From Phyllobacterium bourgognense (GTDB taxonomy: Bacteria; Pseudomonadota; Alphaproteobacteria; Rhizobiales; Rhizobiaceae): a DNA stretch of 64,000 bases. The stretch is from NCBI RefSeq assembly GCF_003337575.1, contig NZ_QPJM01000008.1, positions 124,001-188,000 of the forward strand, read 5' to 3'. The position numbers were made by a program, and so were the translations under genes. The notes beneath the pieces were generated by a model that saw only the letters and a list, made by a program, of their open reading frames with translations, was not told the origin of the DNA and made no database searches. This document shows positions 35,802 to 44,426 of the stretch, one piece after another. Numbering within the stretch: the first letter of the stretch is position 1; every line of letters begins with the position of its first letter.

Positions 35802-36741
35802 CGATCGCAATTCCTGCATTTGTTTCGACGATAGTCGCAGTCTTCCTATATTCGCTAGGGCGAAAACCTATCACCTTTTTAAACGCTTTTGCAAAAGCGG
35901 CTTCTGACTGATAACCGACCCCTCTACCGATGACTGAAATCTTCTCCGTTGTTCTTTCGACCTGCTGTGCCGCCTTATATATTCGCCATTCGGTCAAATA
36001 AGCGAGGGGAGCCTGTCCAACGACCTCCTTAAACCGAGCCGCGAAGGCCGAACGAGACATTCCTGCAATCTTCGCCAATTGATCAACTGTCCAGGGAGTC
36101 TGCAGCTGGGCATGAATGGCATTTATGGTCGGCGCTAGATTTTTGTCCGCAACAGCCGCCAGCCATCCTCTCTTGGGTATTGCCCCCTGCTGGATGAACA
36201 CCCGGATCGCATGAATAAACAGCAGCTCGAAAAGGCGGCGCACTACGGCATCCGAACCCGGCCCTGGGGCTTCAGATTCTGCCGCGAGCATCTCAAGCAC
36301 GGACTGAAATGCCCGGCTGCGGTTCTGTTCGGACTTCAGATGAAGCATTTTCGGCAATACGTTTAACAAAGGACGAGCGTCCAGTCCTTCTGTCTCGAAG
36401 AAACCACTTATGAACGTGGTCGTGGCACCACCGCCCCCGAATTCAATTCTGTTGCCTTTGCGAAGAGCATCGACATTAAGACAATCCAACATCCGCGAGC
36501 CTTCATCATCGTAAACCTGGTAGGGTTCATTTGCGAACATGATGAATACGTCCCCAGCCCGCAACGACACGGGTTTCGGATTCTCCCGGGTAGTCAGGAC
36601 TCCGGACCCACGCACGACCAGAACGAACTTGATCGCAGGATCTCCGGTCGAAGCCACCCCCCAGGGAGCAGTCGCATCGAGTGTAGTGAATTTGGCTTTC
36701 CGAATTCGCATCGAAGAGAAGATATCGGTCAAAAGGTCCAA
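35776..36741 (-). CDS. AraC-family transcriptional regulator with cupin_6 sensor
   Basis: A 321-residue regulator. The cupin-type sensor includes VSLRAGDVFIMFANEPYQVY. Two helix-turn-helices follow: LAKIAGMSRSAFAARFKEVV and VIGRGVGYQSEAAFAKAFKK. It is divergent from the four-gene NTF2-like/oxidoreductase operon at 36845-40386, which is its probable target across a 103-bp gap. The C-terminus overlaps the receiver gene. Confidence 0.9.
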   Translation of the reverse strand: MDLLTDIFSSMRIRKAKFTTLDATAPWGVASTGDPAIKFVLVVRGSGVLTTRENPKPVSLRAGDVFIMFANEPYQVYDDEGSRMLDCLNVDALRKGNRIEFGGGGATTTFISGFFETEGLDARPLLNVLPKMLHLKSEQNRSRAFQSVLEMLAAESEAPGPGSDAVVRRLFELLFIHAIRVFIQQGAIPKRGWLAAVADKNLAPTINAIHAQLQTPWTVDQLAKIAGMSRSAFAARFKEVVGQAPLAYLTEWRIYKAAQQVERTTEKISVIGRGVGYQSEAAFAKAFKKVIGFRPSEYRKTATIVETNAGIAIVTQRQEAA

Positions 36742-36844
36742 CTAAATGTTCCTATAATAGACGATCGCGCCAAAACTTGGGACGATTGAGACTGAAGGCT
36801 CTTACCTTTCGTCGCTATATGGTGTTGCGAAAAGGAGATTCCAA

Positions 36845-37297
36845 TTGAATAACCGTCTCGCATTAATTGAAACCATCCGTGCATCGAAAGCTCGGTACTG
36901 CCGATATGTCGATACCCAGAACTGGGCGCAATTGGCCGCATTGTTCACGCGCAATCCGAACATCCGCTTTTTAGGTGAGAACGGAGTCGCGCTGGCCGAA
37001 TTCAGTTCCGTCGGTGAATTCCTTGCCGTCACAAAAGCCTATCTCTCAGGTGCCAAGACCATACATCAGGTCCACAACGACGAGATCGAAGTTGTTTCGG
37101 AGGAGGAAGTCAGTGCCATTTGGTCGATGGAAGACTACCTGATTTTCCCCGACGTCAACGATAGTCGCCCCGCCTCAATGCACGGCTACGGCCACTATCA
37201 TGAAACTTGGCGGCTCGAAGATGGAGAGTGGCGATTGGCGCACCTCGAACTTCGCCGCACCATCTTAGAAATCAAGCCTAAGGAGAACGCGGCGTGA
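36845..37297 (+). CDS. SnoaL/NTF2-like small protein
   Basis: A 150-residue cone-fold protein of the SnoaL_4 type: ETIRASKARYCRYVDTQNW, LAALFTRNPNIRF, and a C-terminal HETWRLEDGEWRLAHLELRR. Family members are isomerases, dehydratases or hydrolases, or have no known activity. The start is a TTG at 36845 with AAGGAG 8 bases upstream; no ATG precedes the fold. The stop overlaps the next gene's GTG by 4 bp, so translation is coupled. Confidence 0.8.
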   Translation: MNNRLALIETIRASKARYCRYVDTQNWAQLAALFTRNPNIRFLGENGVALAEFSSVGEFLAVTKAYLSGAKTIHQVHNDEIEVVSEEEVSAIWSMEDYLIFPDVNDSRPASMHGYGHYHETWRLEDGEWRLAHLELRRTILEIKPKENAA

Positions 37298-38382
37298 CCA
37301 GTCCTATCAAAGTCGGTATCATCGGTGTCCATCCTGACAAGGGATGGGCAACGACTGCCCATATCCCTGCTCTCAAAACACTACCTGACTTCCGTCTCAC
37401 CGCGGTAAGCCACAACAAGCTGGAAACCGCCCGCGAGTCGGCGCTCAAGTTTGGTGCAGACCATGGTTTCGGCACCACTGACGAGCTGGTAAACGATCCA
37501 AACGTTGATCTGGTCGTCGTAACCGTCAAGGTCCCTCACCATCTTGAATTGGTAACCAAGGCGCTGGAGGCGGGAAAGTCTGTATTCTCGGAGTGGCCGC
37601 TTGGGATGAATTTGCCTGACGCTGAAAGGATGCTAACGCTCGCAAAGAACAAGAATGCGTTTACTGCAATTGGCCTTCAAACCCGTTCCGTCCCAGCGAT
37701 CAACTTTATCAAGGATTTGATCAAGGACGGGTATGCCGGCGAAGTTCTCTCGGTTTCAATAATAGGCTCCGGAATAATCTGGGGCGAGGAGATTCCCGAG
37801 AGCTACCTGTATACGCTGGACATGGCAAATGGTGCGTCGATGCTTCACGTGCCGTTCGCCCATACTCTGGACGCCACGCTTTACGCCCTTGGATTGCGGC
37901 TAACTGCGGTCAACGGCTTTCTTTCGAATAGCCGCTCGATGGTCAGAATAGCGGAAACCGGGACACAAATTCCTTTGACCGCACCTGATCAGATTGTGGT
38001 GAACGGTCTGTTGGAAAATGGGGCTGCCCTTAGTGCGCACTTCCGCGGCGGCCTTTCTCGGGGAACGAATTTTCATATCGAAATCAATGGGAGCAAAGGC
38101 GATCTCATCCTGACCAGTACTGTCGGATACGTCGGTGTTGGCGGCTTCACGGTCAGGGGGGCACAAGGTGATGAACAGATGCACGAATTGCCGGTACCAC
38201 CAGCGTACAATTCCCACGGATTCGAAGACGGGTTCAGTCAAAGCGTTGGTATCGCTTATTCGCGTATAGCGTCAGATATCAGAAATCAGACCACCCTGAG
38301 CCCTACTTTCGAAGACGCCGTAAAACTACACCGCATTTTAAGTGCGATCGGCACAGGTGACAGGGAATTGCACGATGCCTGA
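37294..38382 (+). CDS. Gfo/Idh/MocA-family oxidoreductase
   Basis: A 362-residue NAD(P)-dependent oxidoreductase with a GTG start. The Rossmann region begins KVGIIGVHPDKGWATTAHIP, followed by VVTVKVPHHLELVTKALEAG and the EKP-like SEWPLGMNL segment (a Trp replaces the Lys of EKP). The C-terminal domain contains HVPFAHTLDATLYALG. Loss of the EKP lysine is unusual and may mean altered catalysis. It is related to the fungal Gal80-like branch. It overlaps the next gene by 8 bp. Confidence 0.82.
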   Translation: MTSPIKVGIIGVHPDKGWATTAHIPALKTLPDFRLTAVSHNKLETARESALKFGADHGFGTTDELVNDPNVDLVVVTVKVPHHLELVTKALEAGKSVFSEWPLGMNLPDAERMLTLAKNKNAFTAIGLQTRSVPAINFIKDLIKDGYAGEVLSVSIIGSGIIWGEEIPESYLYTLDMANGASMLHVPFAHTLDATLYALGLRLTAVNGFLSNSRSMVRIAETGTQIPLTAPDQIVVNGLLENGAALSAHFRGGLSRGTNFHIEINGSKGDLILTSTVGYVGVGGFTVRGAQGDEQMHELPVPPAYNSHGFEDGFSQSVGIAYSRIASDIRNQTTLSPTFEDAVKLHRILSAIGTGDRELHDA

Positions 38383-39400
38383 TAAAATGCAGGCACTCGT
38401 GGTAACCAGGCCGGGTGGCCCCGAAGTTCTTCAGGTCCGCGAGGTCGACTTGCCTCGGCTTCGGGACGAGACTGACGTTCTTGTCCAAGTTAAGGCGACG
38501 GGTATAAATCCGGCAGACTGGCAAAACAGGAAGAACGGGGCCGTCTACGACAGTGAGGGAAGTTCCACCGCCGGACCGACAATCCTCGGCATTGATGGTG
38601 TTGGTGTGGTTGTGGGAGTCGGACGCGAAGTAACTAACGTTAAGTTGGGCGATGAAGTCTGGTATGTGGACGGCGGCTACGCGGGAAATCCCGGAAGCTA
38701 TGCGCAATACAAGGTTGTTCGCGCCGACTATGTCACTCCGAAGCCAAAAACCATCGACTTCGCCGATGCCGCTGCGCTACCTGTCGTTGCGTTGACGGCA
38801 TGGGAAGCGGTATTCGAGAAGGCTCGTGTCAGCCAGGATGATCATGTCCTCGTCCATGGAGGCGCAGGCGGACTCGGGCACATTGCCATACAATATCTCG
38901 CCTCCCTCAAGGCAAGAGTTGCTGCGACTGTCTCGAGTGAGGCTAAAGCGGAACTCGTCAGAGGTCTTGGGGCGGACCTGGTTATCAACTATAGGACGGA
39001 AAACGTTGAAGAGGCGCTGTACGCCTGGCGCGGTGCTCCGGGAGCGAACGTGGTGTTCGACTTCGTGGGGCAAGCGAACTTTGCTGCGAGCTTTGACCAT
39101 ACGGCGGCCTACGGAAGACTGGTGAATACTGTCGTGTCGGATTGGCCTGCCGGAGGAAACGGCACGGCCGAATGGAAGAATCTGGACATCAGCTTCGTTA
39201 ACATCGGTCTGCCCCAGATCACTCGAAACCATGAACAACGGCTTCGGCAGACCGCTGTGCTTAAACAGATTGCCGACCTTGTTGATCGTGGAGGTCTACG
39301 AGCGCATATCGACAGGATTGTATCTTTTGCGGGCGTTGGCGAAGCACAAAGAGCTCTGGAGGCTGGCGAAACCATGGGCCGCCCTGTCCTGTTGATCTGA
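38375..39400 (+). CDS. Zinc-free quinone oxidoreductase-like MDR protein
   Basis: About 341 residues. The N-terminal domain VLVQVKATGINPADWQNRKN is followed by a Rossmann domain with VLVHGGAGGLGHIAIQYLAS, the NADPH:quinone reductase/zeta-crystallin pattern. The start at 38375 overlaps the Gfo/Idh stop; the frame from 38342 is longer but unsupported. It shares the operon with an NTF2-like protein and an SDR, so a role in detoxifying or modifying a quinone or carbonyl compound is likely. Confidence 0.88.
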   Translation: MPDKMQALVVTRPGGPEVLQVREVDLPRLRDETDVLVQVKATGINPADWQNRKNGAVYDSEGSSTAGPTILGIDGVGVVVGVGREVTNVKLGDEVWYVDGGYAGNPGSYAQYKVVRADYVTPKPKTIDFADAAALPVVALTAWEAVFEKARVSQDDHVLVHGGAGGLGHIAIQYLASLKARVAATVSSEAKAELVRGLGADLVINYRTENVEEALYAWRGAPGANVVFDFVGQANFAASFDHTAAYGRLVNTVVSDWPAGGNGTAEWKNLDISFVNIGLPQITRNHEQRLRQTAVLKQIADLVDRGGLRAHIDRIVSFAGVGEAQRALEAGETMGRPVLLI

Positions 39401-39462
39401 GCGGAGCTGGAACGTTTCGTGGTCCCCAATTACAAAATGAAATGGATTGAAAGGTCAGAGCA

Positions 39463-40386
39463 ATGTCTCGTTTAATTCCTTTTGGATTTTCCTCAACCGC
39501 CTCCGAAGTTCTGTCCGGTGTAGATCTGACTGGCAAAACCATGATCGTAACAGGGGGAGCCAGTGGCATTGGCGTCGAAACGGTCAAAAGCCTCGCTGCA
39601 GCAGGAGCCTCGGTTACCATTGCGGCCCGCCGGCCCGAGGCAGCAGCAGAAATCGCCCAAACGCTTAGAAAACAGACTGGCAATCAAAATATCGACGTAC
39701 GTCAACTTGATCTGTCGGACTTACAATCCGTGCGTGCTTTCGTTGCCGACTGGGACAAGCCTATTCATGCACTCATTAACAATGCCGGGATCATGGCTTT
39801 ACCAGAATTGGATCGTTCGCGGGAAGGCTGCGAAATGCAGTTCGCCACAAACTTTCTTGGCCACTTTGCTCTCACATTGGGCCTCCGTGGCAACCTAGCA
39901 ATGGCACAGGGCGCGCGTGTCGTATCGGTCAGTTCAACGGGCAGTCTGTTTGGTCCTGTGTTCTGGGACGATCCACACTTCCGCTTCATTCCCTATAATC
40001 CCCTGCTCGCATATGCTCAATCCAAGACCGCCTGCATCCTTTTATCTGTCGGAATCAAAGACCGCTGGAAGTCGGATGGGATCGTCTCCAATGCGCTCAA
40101 TCCAGGTGCCATTGCCACCAACTTGCAACGCCACACCGGCGGCCTGAGAACGCCAGAACATCTTCGAAAGACTCCTGAACAGGGTGCATCGACGTCGGTG
40201 CTTTTGGCTGCGTCGCCATTGGTAGAAGGACTTAACGGTCGTTATTTTGACAACTGCCAGGAAGCCCGTTTGGTGGCGCAAAGACCAGAAGGCAAACTTG
40301 AGGGTGTCGCTGCCTATGCTCTCGACAGCACCAATGCGGATCGGCTTTGGGAGATGGCTCTCAACATTGTCGGAGAACCAAAATGA
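39463..40386 (+). CDS. Short-chain dehydrogenase/reductase
   Basis: A 307-residue SDR. The cofactor motif is TGKTMIVTGGASGIG and the structural motif is NNAG. The catalytic Ser-Tyr-Lys set is in VSSTGSLFG and YAQSK. It has the retinol-dehydrogenase-like pattern with a long FATNFLGHFALT segment. It is the last intact gene of the AraC-linked operon, 62 bp after the MDR gene. A broken dehydrogenase start follows within a few bases. Confidence 0.9.
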   Translation: MSRLIPFGFSSTASEVLSGVDLTGKTMIVTGGASGIGVETVKSLAAAGASVTIAARRPEAAAEIAQTLRKQTGNQNIDVRQLDLSDLQSVRAFVADWDKPIHALINNAGIMALPELDRSREGCEMQFATNFLGHFALTLGLRGNLAMAQGARVVSVSSTGSLFGPVFWDDPHFRFIPYNPLLAYAQSKTACILLSVGIKDRWKSDGIVSNALNPGAIATNLQRHTGGLRTPEHLRKTPEQGASTSVLLAASPLVEGLNGRYFDNCQEARLVAQRPEGKLEGVAAYALDSTNADRLWEMALNIVGEPK

Positions 40387-40430
40387 GCGAATTACCAAGA
40401 TAGGTATTATCGGCTTGGGCAATCAGTGAG
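40383..40430 (+). pseudogene. Start of a broken NAD-binding dehydrogenase
   Basis: ATGAGCGAATTACC overlaps the SDR stop and is followed, after a one-base shift, by codons for KIGIIGLGN, the opening beta-alpha-beta of 6-phosphogluconate dehydrogenase-like reductases. The gene breaks off after that, at a TGA near 40430. Only the first ~15 residues of a fifth operon gene survive. Confidence 0.45.
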
Positions 40431-40889
40431 CGCGAATTGCAGTCGTGATGACCGAAAAGGCAAGCGCCACGCATACACGGTCTTCCAGCGTCCCAAGCGG
40501 CAGCGAGCCTAGACGCATTCGGTCTTTATCGACGAAATGATGCGTATTTGCATGAATTGTTCGCCAATCGTCTTTGTTCCGCGAACTCGGAGGAACAAGG
40601 TAATCTGCAAGTATGTGCAGAGCGATCCGATCAAGTTCTATTCTTGGAGCTAAGATTGCCGAACATTCGGAGACGATGACGCAAAGAAGCGTTGATGTCA
40701 CGCCTACGCTGCAGGGCTTCAAAAGCCCGGATGGCCTAGCGGCTTCAGTCAATCGGTTGCGGCAATCGGATACTAATATGAACCCATAATTGGGTATGGC
40801 GATCCCTGTGTATAGGCTCGGCGTTGCGGCCATCAACCAGAGTATGAGAGGAGCGGTTCGCGTCAACTTTACCAACAAGGGAGCGTCCT
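40431..40889. other. Intergenic stretch with no recognised gene
   Basis: About 460 bp between the broken dehydrogenase and the DsrE-like gene. A 151-codon minus frame covers it, but its composition and lack of any domain argue against a gene. The 3' end probably holds the promoter of the DsrE-like gene. Confidence 0.4.
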
Positions 40890-41327
40890 ATGTCAGATCA
40901 TCACGCAATCACCATTGATATCCCAGTAAAGCTGAGCTCGGTAAAATCGGTGCACAGTATCGGCTCACTACAGTTTGAAGGGGATCTGCCAGCAGCGCTT
41001 TTTCACCTTCAGCTGATCACCAATGACATCAAAGATTGGGGCGCTGACGCCGAAGTGGTAGTGGTCTTCCACACAAACGCGGGACACCTCACCCTAAATG
41101 ACGAGGCATACAACTATTCGCGGAAGATCGCTGTAGGAAATCCCAGCAAGGACATGATCGCTGACTTGGTAAAGAAAGGCGTCAGCATCGAGCTGTGCGG
41201 TGCAACCGCAAAGGTGAACGGTTGGGGCAACGCTGATCTCCTCCCGAACGTGAAGATCAACACCGATGCAATGGCGCGAACGATTGAGCTTGTCCAGCAA
41301 GGCTTCGTAAAAATCACTGAAGCTTAG
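40890..41327 (+). CDS. DsrE-family protein
   Basis: A 145-residue protein with the DsrE/DsrF-like fold. Its core includes VVVVFHTNAGHLTLNDEAYN, then LVKKGVSIELCGATAKVNGW with the conserved active-type cysteine in GVSIELCG. It ends NTDAMARTIELVQQGFVKI. Members transfer sulfur or act in stress responses. An ATG at 40890 follows a GGAG-containing AAGGGAGCG. It is a single gene at the right end of the accessory block. Confidence 0.8.
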   Translation: MSDHHAITIDIPVKLSSVKSVHSIGSLQFEGDLPAALFHLQLITNDIKDWGADAEVVVVFHTNAGHLTLNDEAYNYSRKIAVGNPSKDMIADLVKKGVSIELCGATAKVNGWGNADLLPNVKINTDAMARTIELVQQGFVKITEA

Positions 41328-41636
41328 CGAGTGGATGGACACCCGAAGAAGATTCGCGAGCTTGACGTGCCGCGGGGCTCTACTGCGCCTTTCCGCGGGC
41401 CACCAGATCATGTTGGGGGGCCTAGGTTGCGATCGTTGCGAACCGGTCATTGGGTATACGATGGAAAAGCGCTCGTGAGACTCCGTCAGCGTCTCAGCCA
41501 TGCATGGCCTTCAGACATGATCAGCGCTGTCGGTCCATTTTGATCGGTCACCACCTATCATCGACTATCGGAGGCAGCGTTGCGAAAAACTTATCCGTTT
41601 ACCGCCGCATACCGCCGTTTATACTACTCCTCACGC
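41328..41636. other. Intergenic stretch, nothing recognised
   Basis: About 310 bp between the DsrE-like gene and the second copy of the dispersed repeat. Short frames only; no domain, terminator or IS end seen. Confidence 0.4.
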
Positions 41637-41638
41637 CC

Positions 41639-42173
41639 CACTCTATTGTTTGAACAGCATATAACCAATTGAAATTGCTTGCAAATTTATTCTGGCGGCG
41701 AGAAAGCTCCGACGATGGGCCTGTTAAAATGCTACGCTTTTGATTTCAAAGGGAAAATCGACGCAAAAATTTTTCTGTGGTTTCAGTAACTATCAGGATC
41801 AATCGGACGATTTTTGCACCTCTCGGCGTCCGGCGGCGCGCCGGAATCTGCTTCTTAAAGTACCGTCATCAAACCATATCAGGCTTTGAAAGCGATGCCA
41901 CCGTCTCGGCACTCGCCTGGATTTATAGGTGCGCAGAGACTGCTGTAGTCACGCCTGGAGTTCTCCATGCTCTACCTTGAAATGCTATCGGTCGACCCAG
42001 GGGCCACCGGCGACCCACTGCGCATTGAAAGGCGCAGCCTCGGTCGTTGCGATCGTGGGTGGCATCACAAGTTGGGCGATGCGCGGCTGGATTTCCGAAA
42101 GCGGTTCGGGCGCGAGGGCCAGCTCGGTGCGTCGGAGAAGTGCCGCCCACTGGACTTGCTTTGCTTGGGCAAC
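41639..42173. repeat. ~510-bp dispersed repeat, copy 2 (contains direct repeat copy C)
   Basis: Same orientation as 25819-26325 and the same left end, CACTCTATTGTTT (the 16-mer at 41637-41652 equals that at 23780-23795). The two long copies bracket 15.3 kb of stress and detoxification genes. Copy 2 is slightly longer because of small insertions. Confidence 0.7.
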
Positions 42174-42365
42174 GACGAGATCATTCCGTTTATGGAGCAG
42201 GATGAAGCGGGCTACAGCTTCCTGAGTGAGACAGCACCCGAAGAACCGCACGAATTCGACGCAATCCTTGAACTTTCTGACGGGGATCGACTGAACATTT
42301 TGCCATTCCGAATGGTGGGGCCGGATCATCACCACCGACTTCAGGATAGCGGCTACTTATCGTAA
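41967..42365 (+). CDS. Hypothetical protein starting in the dispersed repeat
   Basis: A 132-codon frame beginning MLYLEMLSVDPG inside repeat copy 2 and continuing past it (SDGDRLNILPFRMVGPDHHH). The matching part of copy 1 encodes a near-identical N-terminus and then breaks. No domain is recognised, and an overlapping minus frame is conserved to a similar degree, so coding is doubtful. Confidence 0.25.
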   Translation: MLYLEMLSVDPGATGDPLRIERRSLGRCDRGWHHKLGDARLDFRKRFGREGQLGASEKCRPLDLLCLGNDEIIPFMEQDEAGYSFLSETAPEEPHEFDAILELSDGDRLNILPFRMVGPDHHHRLQDSGYLS

Positions 42366-42476
42366 TCGGCTTATTCCATTGCAGGTGCCGCGGCGAAACC
42401 GTCAGTCTGCTTCACCATTGCTAATGCGCATCTGGCGATAACTGAAACAGTAATGATGTGGTGGTCGGTTGCTTGC

Positions 42477-42692
42477 CTAGCGGATCAGGATTTCGTGGAT
42501 AGCTACCAGCACCAGTATCATGCCGGCGATCCCCTCCACGGATCGCGAGATGCCGTCGATGAGGCGTGCCCGGCTTTCGAAGAGACGAATAAGCTGGCGG
42601 CTGAAAAACACCGACGCAAGTGCGACAGACGATAAAGTGAGCGCGACACCGATCATCATCAGCGCGCAGGACAGCACTGTCGAAATACTCAT
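42477..42692 (-). pseudogene. C-terminal fragment of a NicO-like nickel/cobalt transporter
   Basis: About 71 residues reading MIGVALTLSSVALASVFFSR, LFESRARLIDGISRSVEGIA and GMILVLVAIHEI. This matches the last two helices of NicO/RcnA-family metal exporters (ALTLS...R..E...G..L). The upstream part of the family is missing and no start signal is clear. I treat it as a remnant. Confidence 0.45.
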
Positions 42693-42926
42693 GTTTCGTG
42701 CCAATGAGGAACACTGGGGATAGCCCGAAACTTGGCCCGTTCCGGATTGGCCGCAGAGCTCCAGGCCAGTCTGAAGAGCGACCGGATACCAAGCGCCGCA
42801 CTCAATCCACCCCGCCAAGCCGTTGATTGCACAGGGAACCATCTGGCCAGACCGATGTTTTGATTTCGCTGTACGCCGCTTGGTTTCTTTGCGTGCAAAC
42901 AATGGGAAAGAAGGTGTCCTGAGCAG

Positions 42927-44426
42927 ATGGCATTCATACAGACCGAAGAGTCTTCGTCAAAGCCGACACGCGTCGCGCGACACCAATCGCTCATAAAGGT
43001 TGGTGTGAATGCGTGGCGTCTTGTCCCGGCTCGCCGGATCGCGATGCTGGTGGATGCCGCTGACTACTACCGACATCTCGAAGAAGCCTTCGCCACCGCC
43101 CAACGCTCCATCCTTATCGCCGGCTGGGACTTTAACGGAGAGATCGCTCTGCGTCCCGACCGGCCCGGTGCTGAGCGGCTCGGCCACTATCTGCGGCGAT
43201 TGGTCGACGAGCGGCTGGATCTTCATATTCATATCCTGGTCTGGTCCAACGGCCCGATCTATTCGGCACGGCAGATGCGCGTATTTCCCAAAGAGCCCTG
43301 GGCCAACCATCCGCGTATCAATCTTTGCTATGATCGTCACCATCCATGGCGCGGTTGTCATCACCAAAAAATAGTATGTATCGATGACAAAATCGCTTTC
43401 TCCGGGGGTATTGACCTGACCGTCCACCGCTGGGACACCTCGGATCATTTCGAAATTGACAGCCGGCGCAAAGACTTGAATGGCACGCTTTACCCCGCGG
43501 TGCACGATGTGCAGCTTGCCGTGGACGGTGAGGCCGCAAGATCTTTGGCCGATCTCCTGCGCGCGCGTTGGCTGACCTGCAAAGGCACGAGGATCGCCCC
43601 GGTACGTGTCGACGGCAACCGTTGGCCGGCCGGTCTGAAGCCCGACCTTCGCAATGTTGACGTTGCCATAGCCCGCACCGCACCCGCTGCCTTCGGGAGA
43701 AAAGGCAGTCGCGAAATCGAGCTTCTCAATGAAACGGCGCTGAAGGCCGCCCGCCGATCGGTCTATATAGAGACCCAGTATCTCACATGTCGGCGAATTG
43801 GTCGTTTGATTGAACGCAGGCTGCGTGAGCCTGATGGACCGGAAATCATCATCGTGGTTCCCCAAGAATGCCACGGTGGCCTGGAGCGACTGTTCATGGG
43901 CGGCAATCGCGACCGCCTTGTTCGCCGGCTCAGACGAGCCGACATATATGGCCGACTACGTGTCGTTTACCCGGTTGTCGTTGATAGTGAAGGCGCTCAC
44001 GAAGCCCCTATCTTCGTCCATTCCAAAGTTATGATCATCGACGACCGGTTTGCGCGGATCGGCTCATCCAATCTTAATAACCGCTCTTGCGGCATGGATA
44101 CCGAGTGCGATCTCGCCATCGAGGCGGCGACCCCATCGGAGCGTGCAGCTGTCGCTCGCTTGCGTGATCGTCTCCTGGCTGAGCACCTCGGTATGACACC
44201 CGTTGAAGTGCAATCGCGCATCCACAAGCAGCGGTCCATTGTCGAGGTAATCGACAATTATAGCCGTGGCAACCGCCGCTTGAAGCCTATAGTGCTCGAA
44301 GCAGACGCCGGGCCGGAGAAGCCCATTCCCCTGACTGCCTTGTTCGATCCAAAAAAGCCCGTGCAACCCTCACGATATTTTGGCAAATGCTTGCAAATCC
44401 TAAGGGTGTGGCTGAGCCGACGCTGA
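42927..44426 (+). CDS. Phospholipase D-superfamily protein (ClsB/cardiolipin synthase-like)
   Basis: A 499-residue protein with two HKD motifs: HQKIVCID (H146, K148, D153) with downstream GG-D, and HSKVMIID (H365, K367, D372) with GSSNLNNRS. This two-motif layout makes phosphatidyl transferases and phospholipases D. It lacks the two N-terminal transmembrane helices of ClsA, so it is ClsB (YbhO)-like. Convergent UPF0104 and neighbouring endonuclease-phosphatase genes reproduce the E. coli ybhP-clsB-ybhN gene set. It likely acts at the inner membrane on anionic phospholipids. Confidence 0.87.
   Translation: MAFIQTEESSSKPTRVARHQSLIKVGVNAWRLVPARRIAMLVDAADYYRHLEEAFATAQRSILIAGWDFNGEIALRPDRPGAERLGHYLRRLVDERLDLHIHILVWSNGPIYSARQMRVFPKEPWANHPRINLCYDRHHPWRGCHHQKIVCIDDKIAFSGGIDLTVHRWDTSDHFEIDSRRKDLNGTLYPAVHDVQLAVDGEAARSLADLLRARWLTCKGTRIAPVRVDGNRWPAGLKPDLRNVDVAIARTAPAAFGRKGSREIELLNETALKAARRSVYIETQYLTCRRIGRLIERRLREPDGPEIIIVVPQECHGGLERLFMGGNRDRLVRRLRRADIYGRLRVVYPVVVDSEGAHEAPIFVHSKVMIIDDRFARIGSSNLNNRSCGMDTECDLAIEAATPSERAAVARLRDRLLAEHLGMTPVEVQSRIHKQRSIVEVIDNYSRGNRRLKPIVLEADAGPEKPIPLTALFDPKKPVQPSRYFGKCLQILRVWLSRR

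Noticed and set aside
40423-40878. 151-codon minus-strand frame between the SDR and DsrE-like genes
   Set aside because: No domain, weak start, and it covers the broken dehydrogenase remnant and the probable DsrE promoter.
41985-42335. 116-codon minus-strand frame inside dispersed repeat copy 2
   Set aside because: Conserved between copies only as well as the two plus frames are; no family match, so there is no reason to prefer it.
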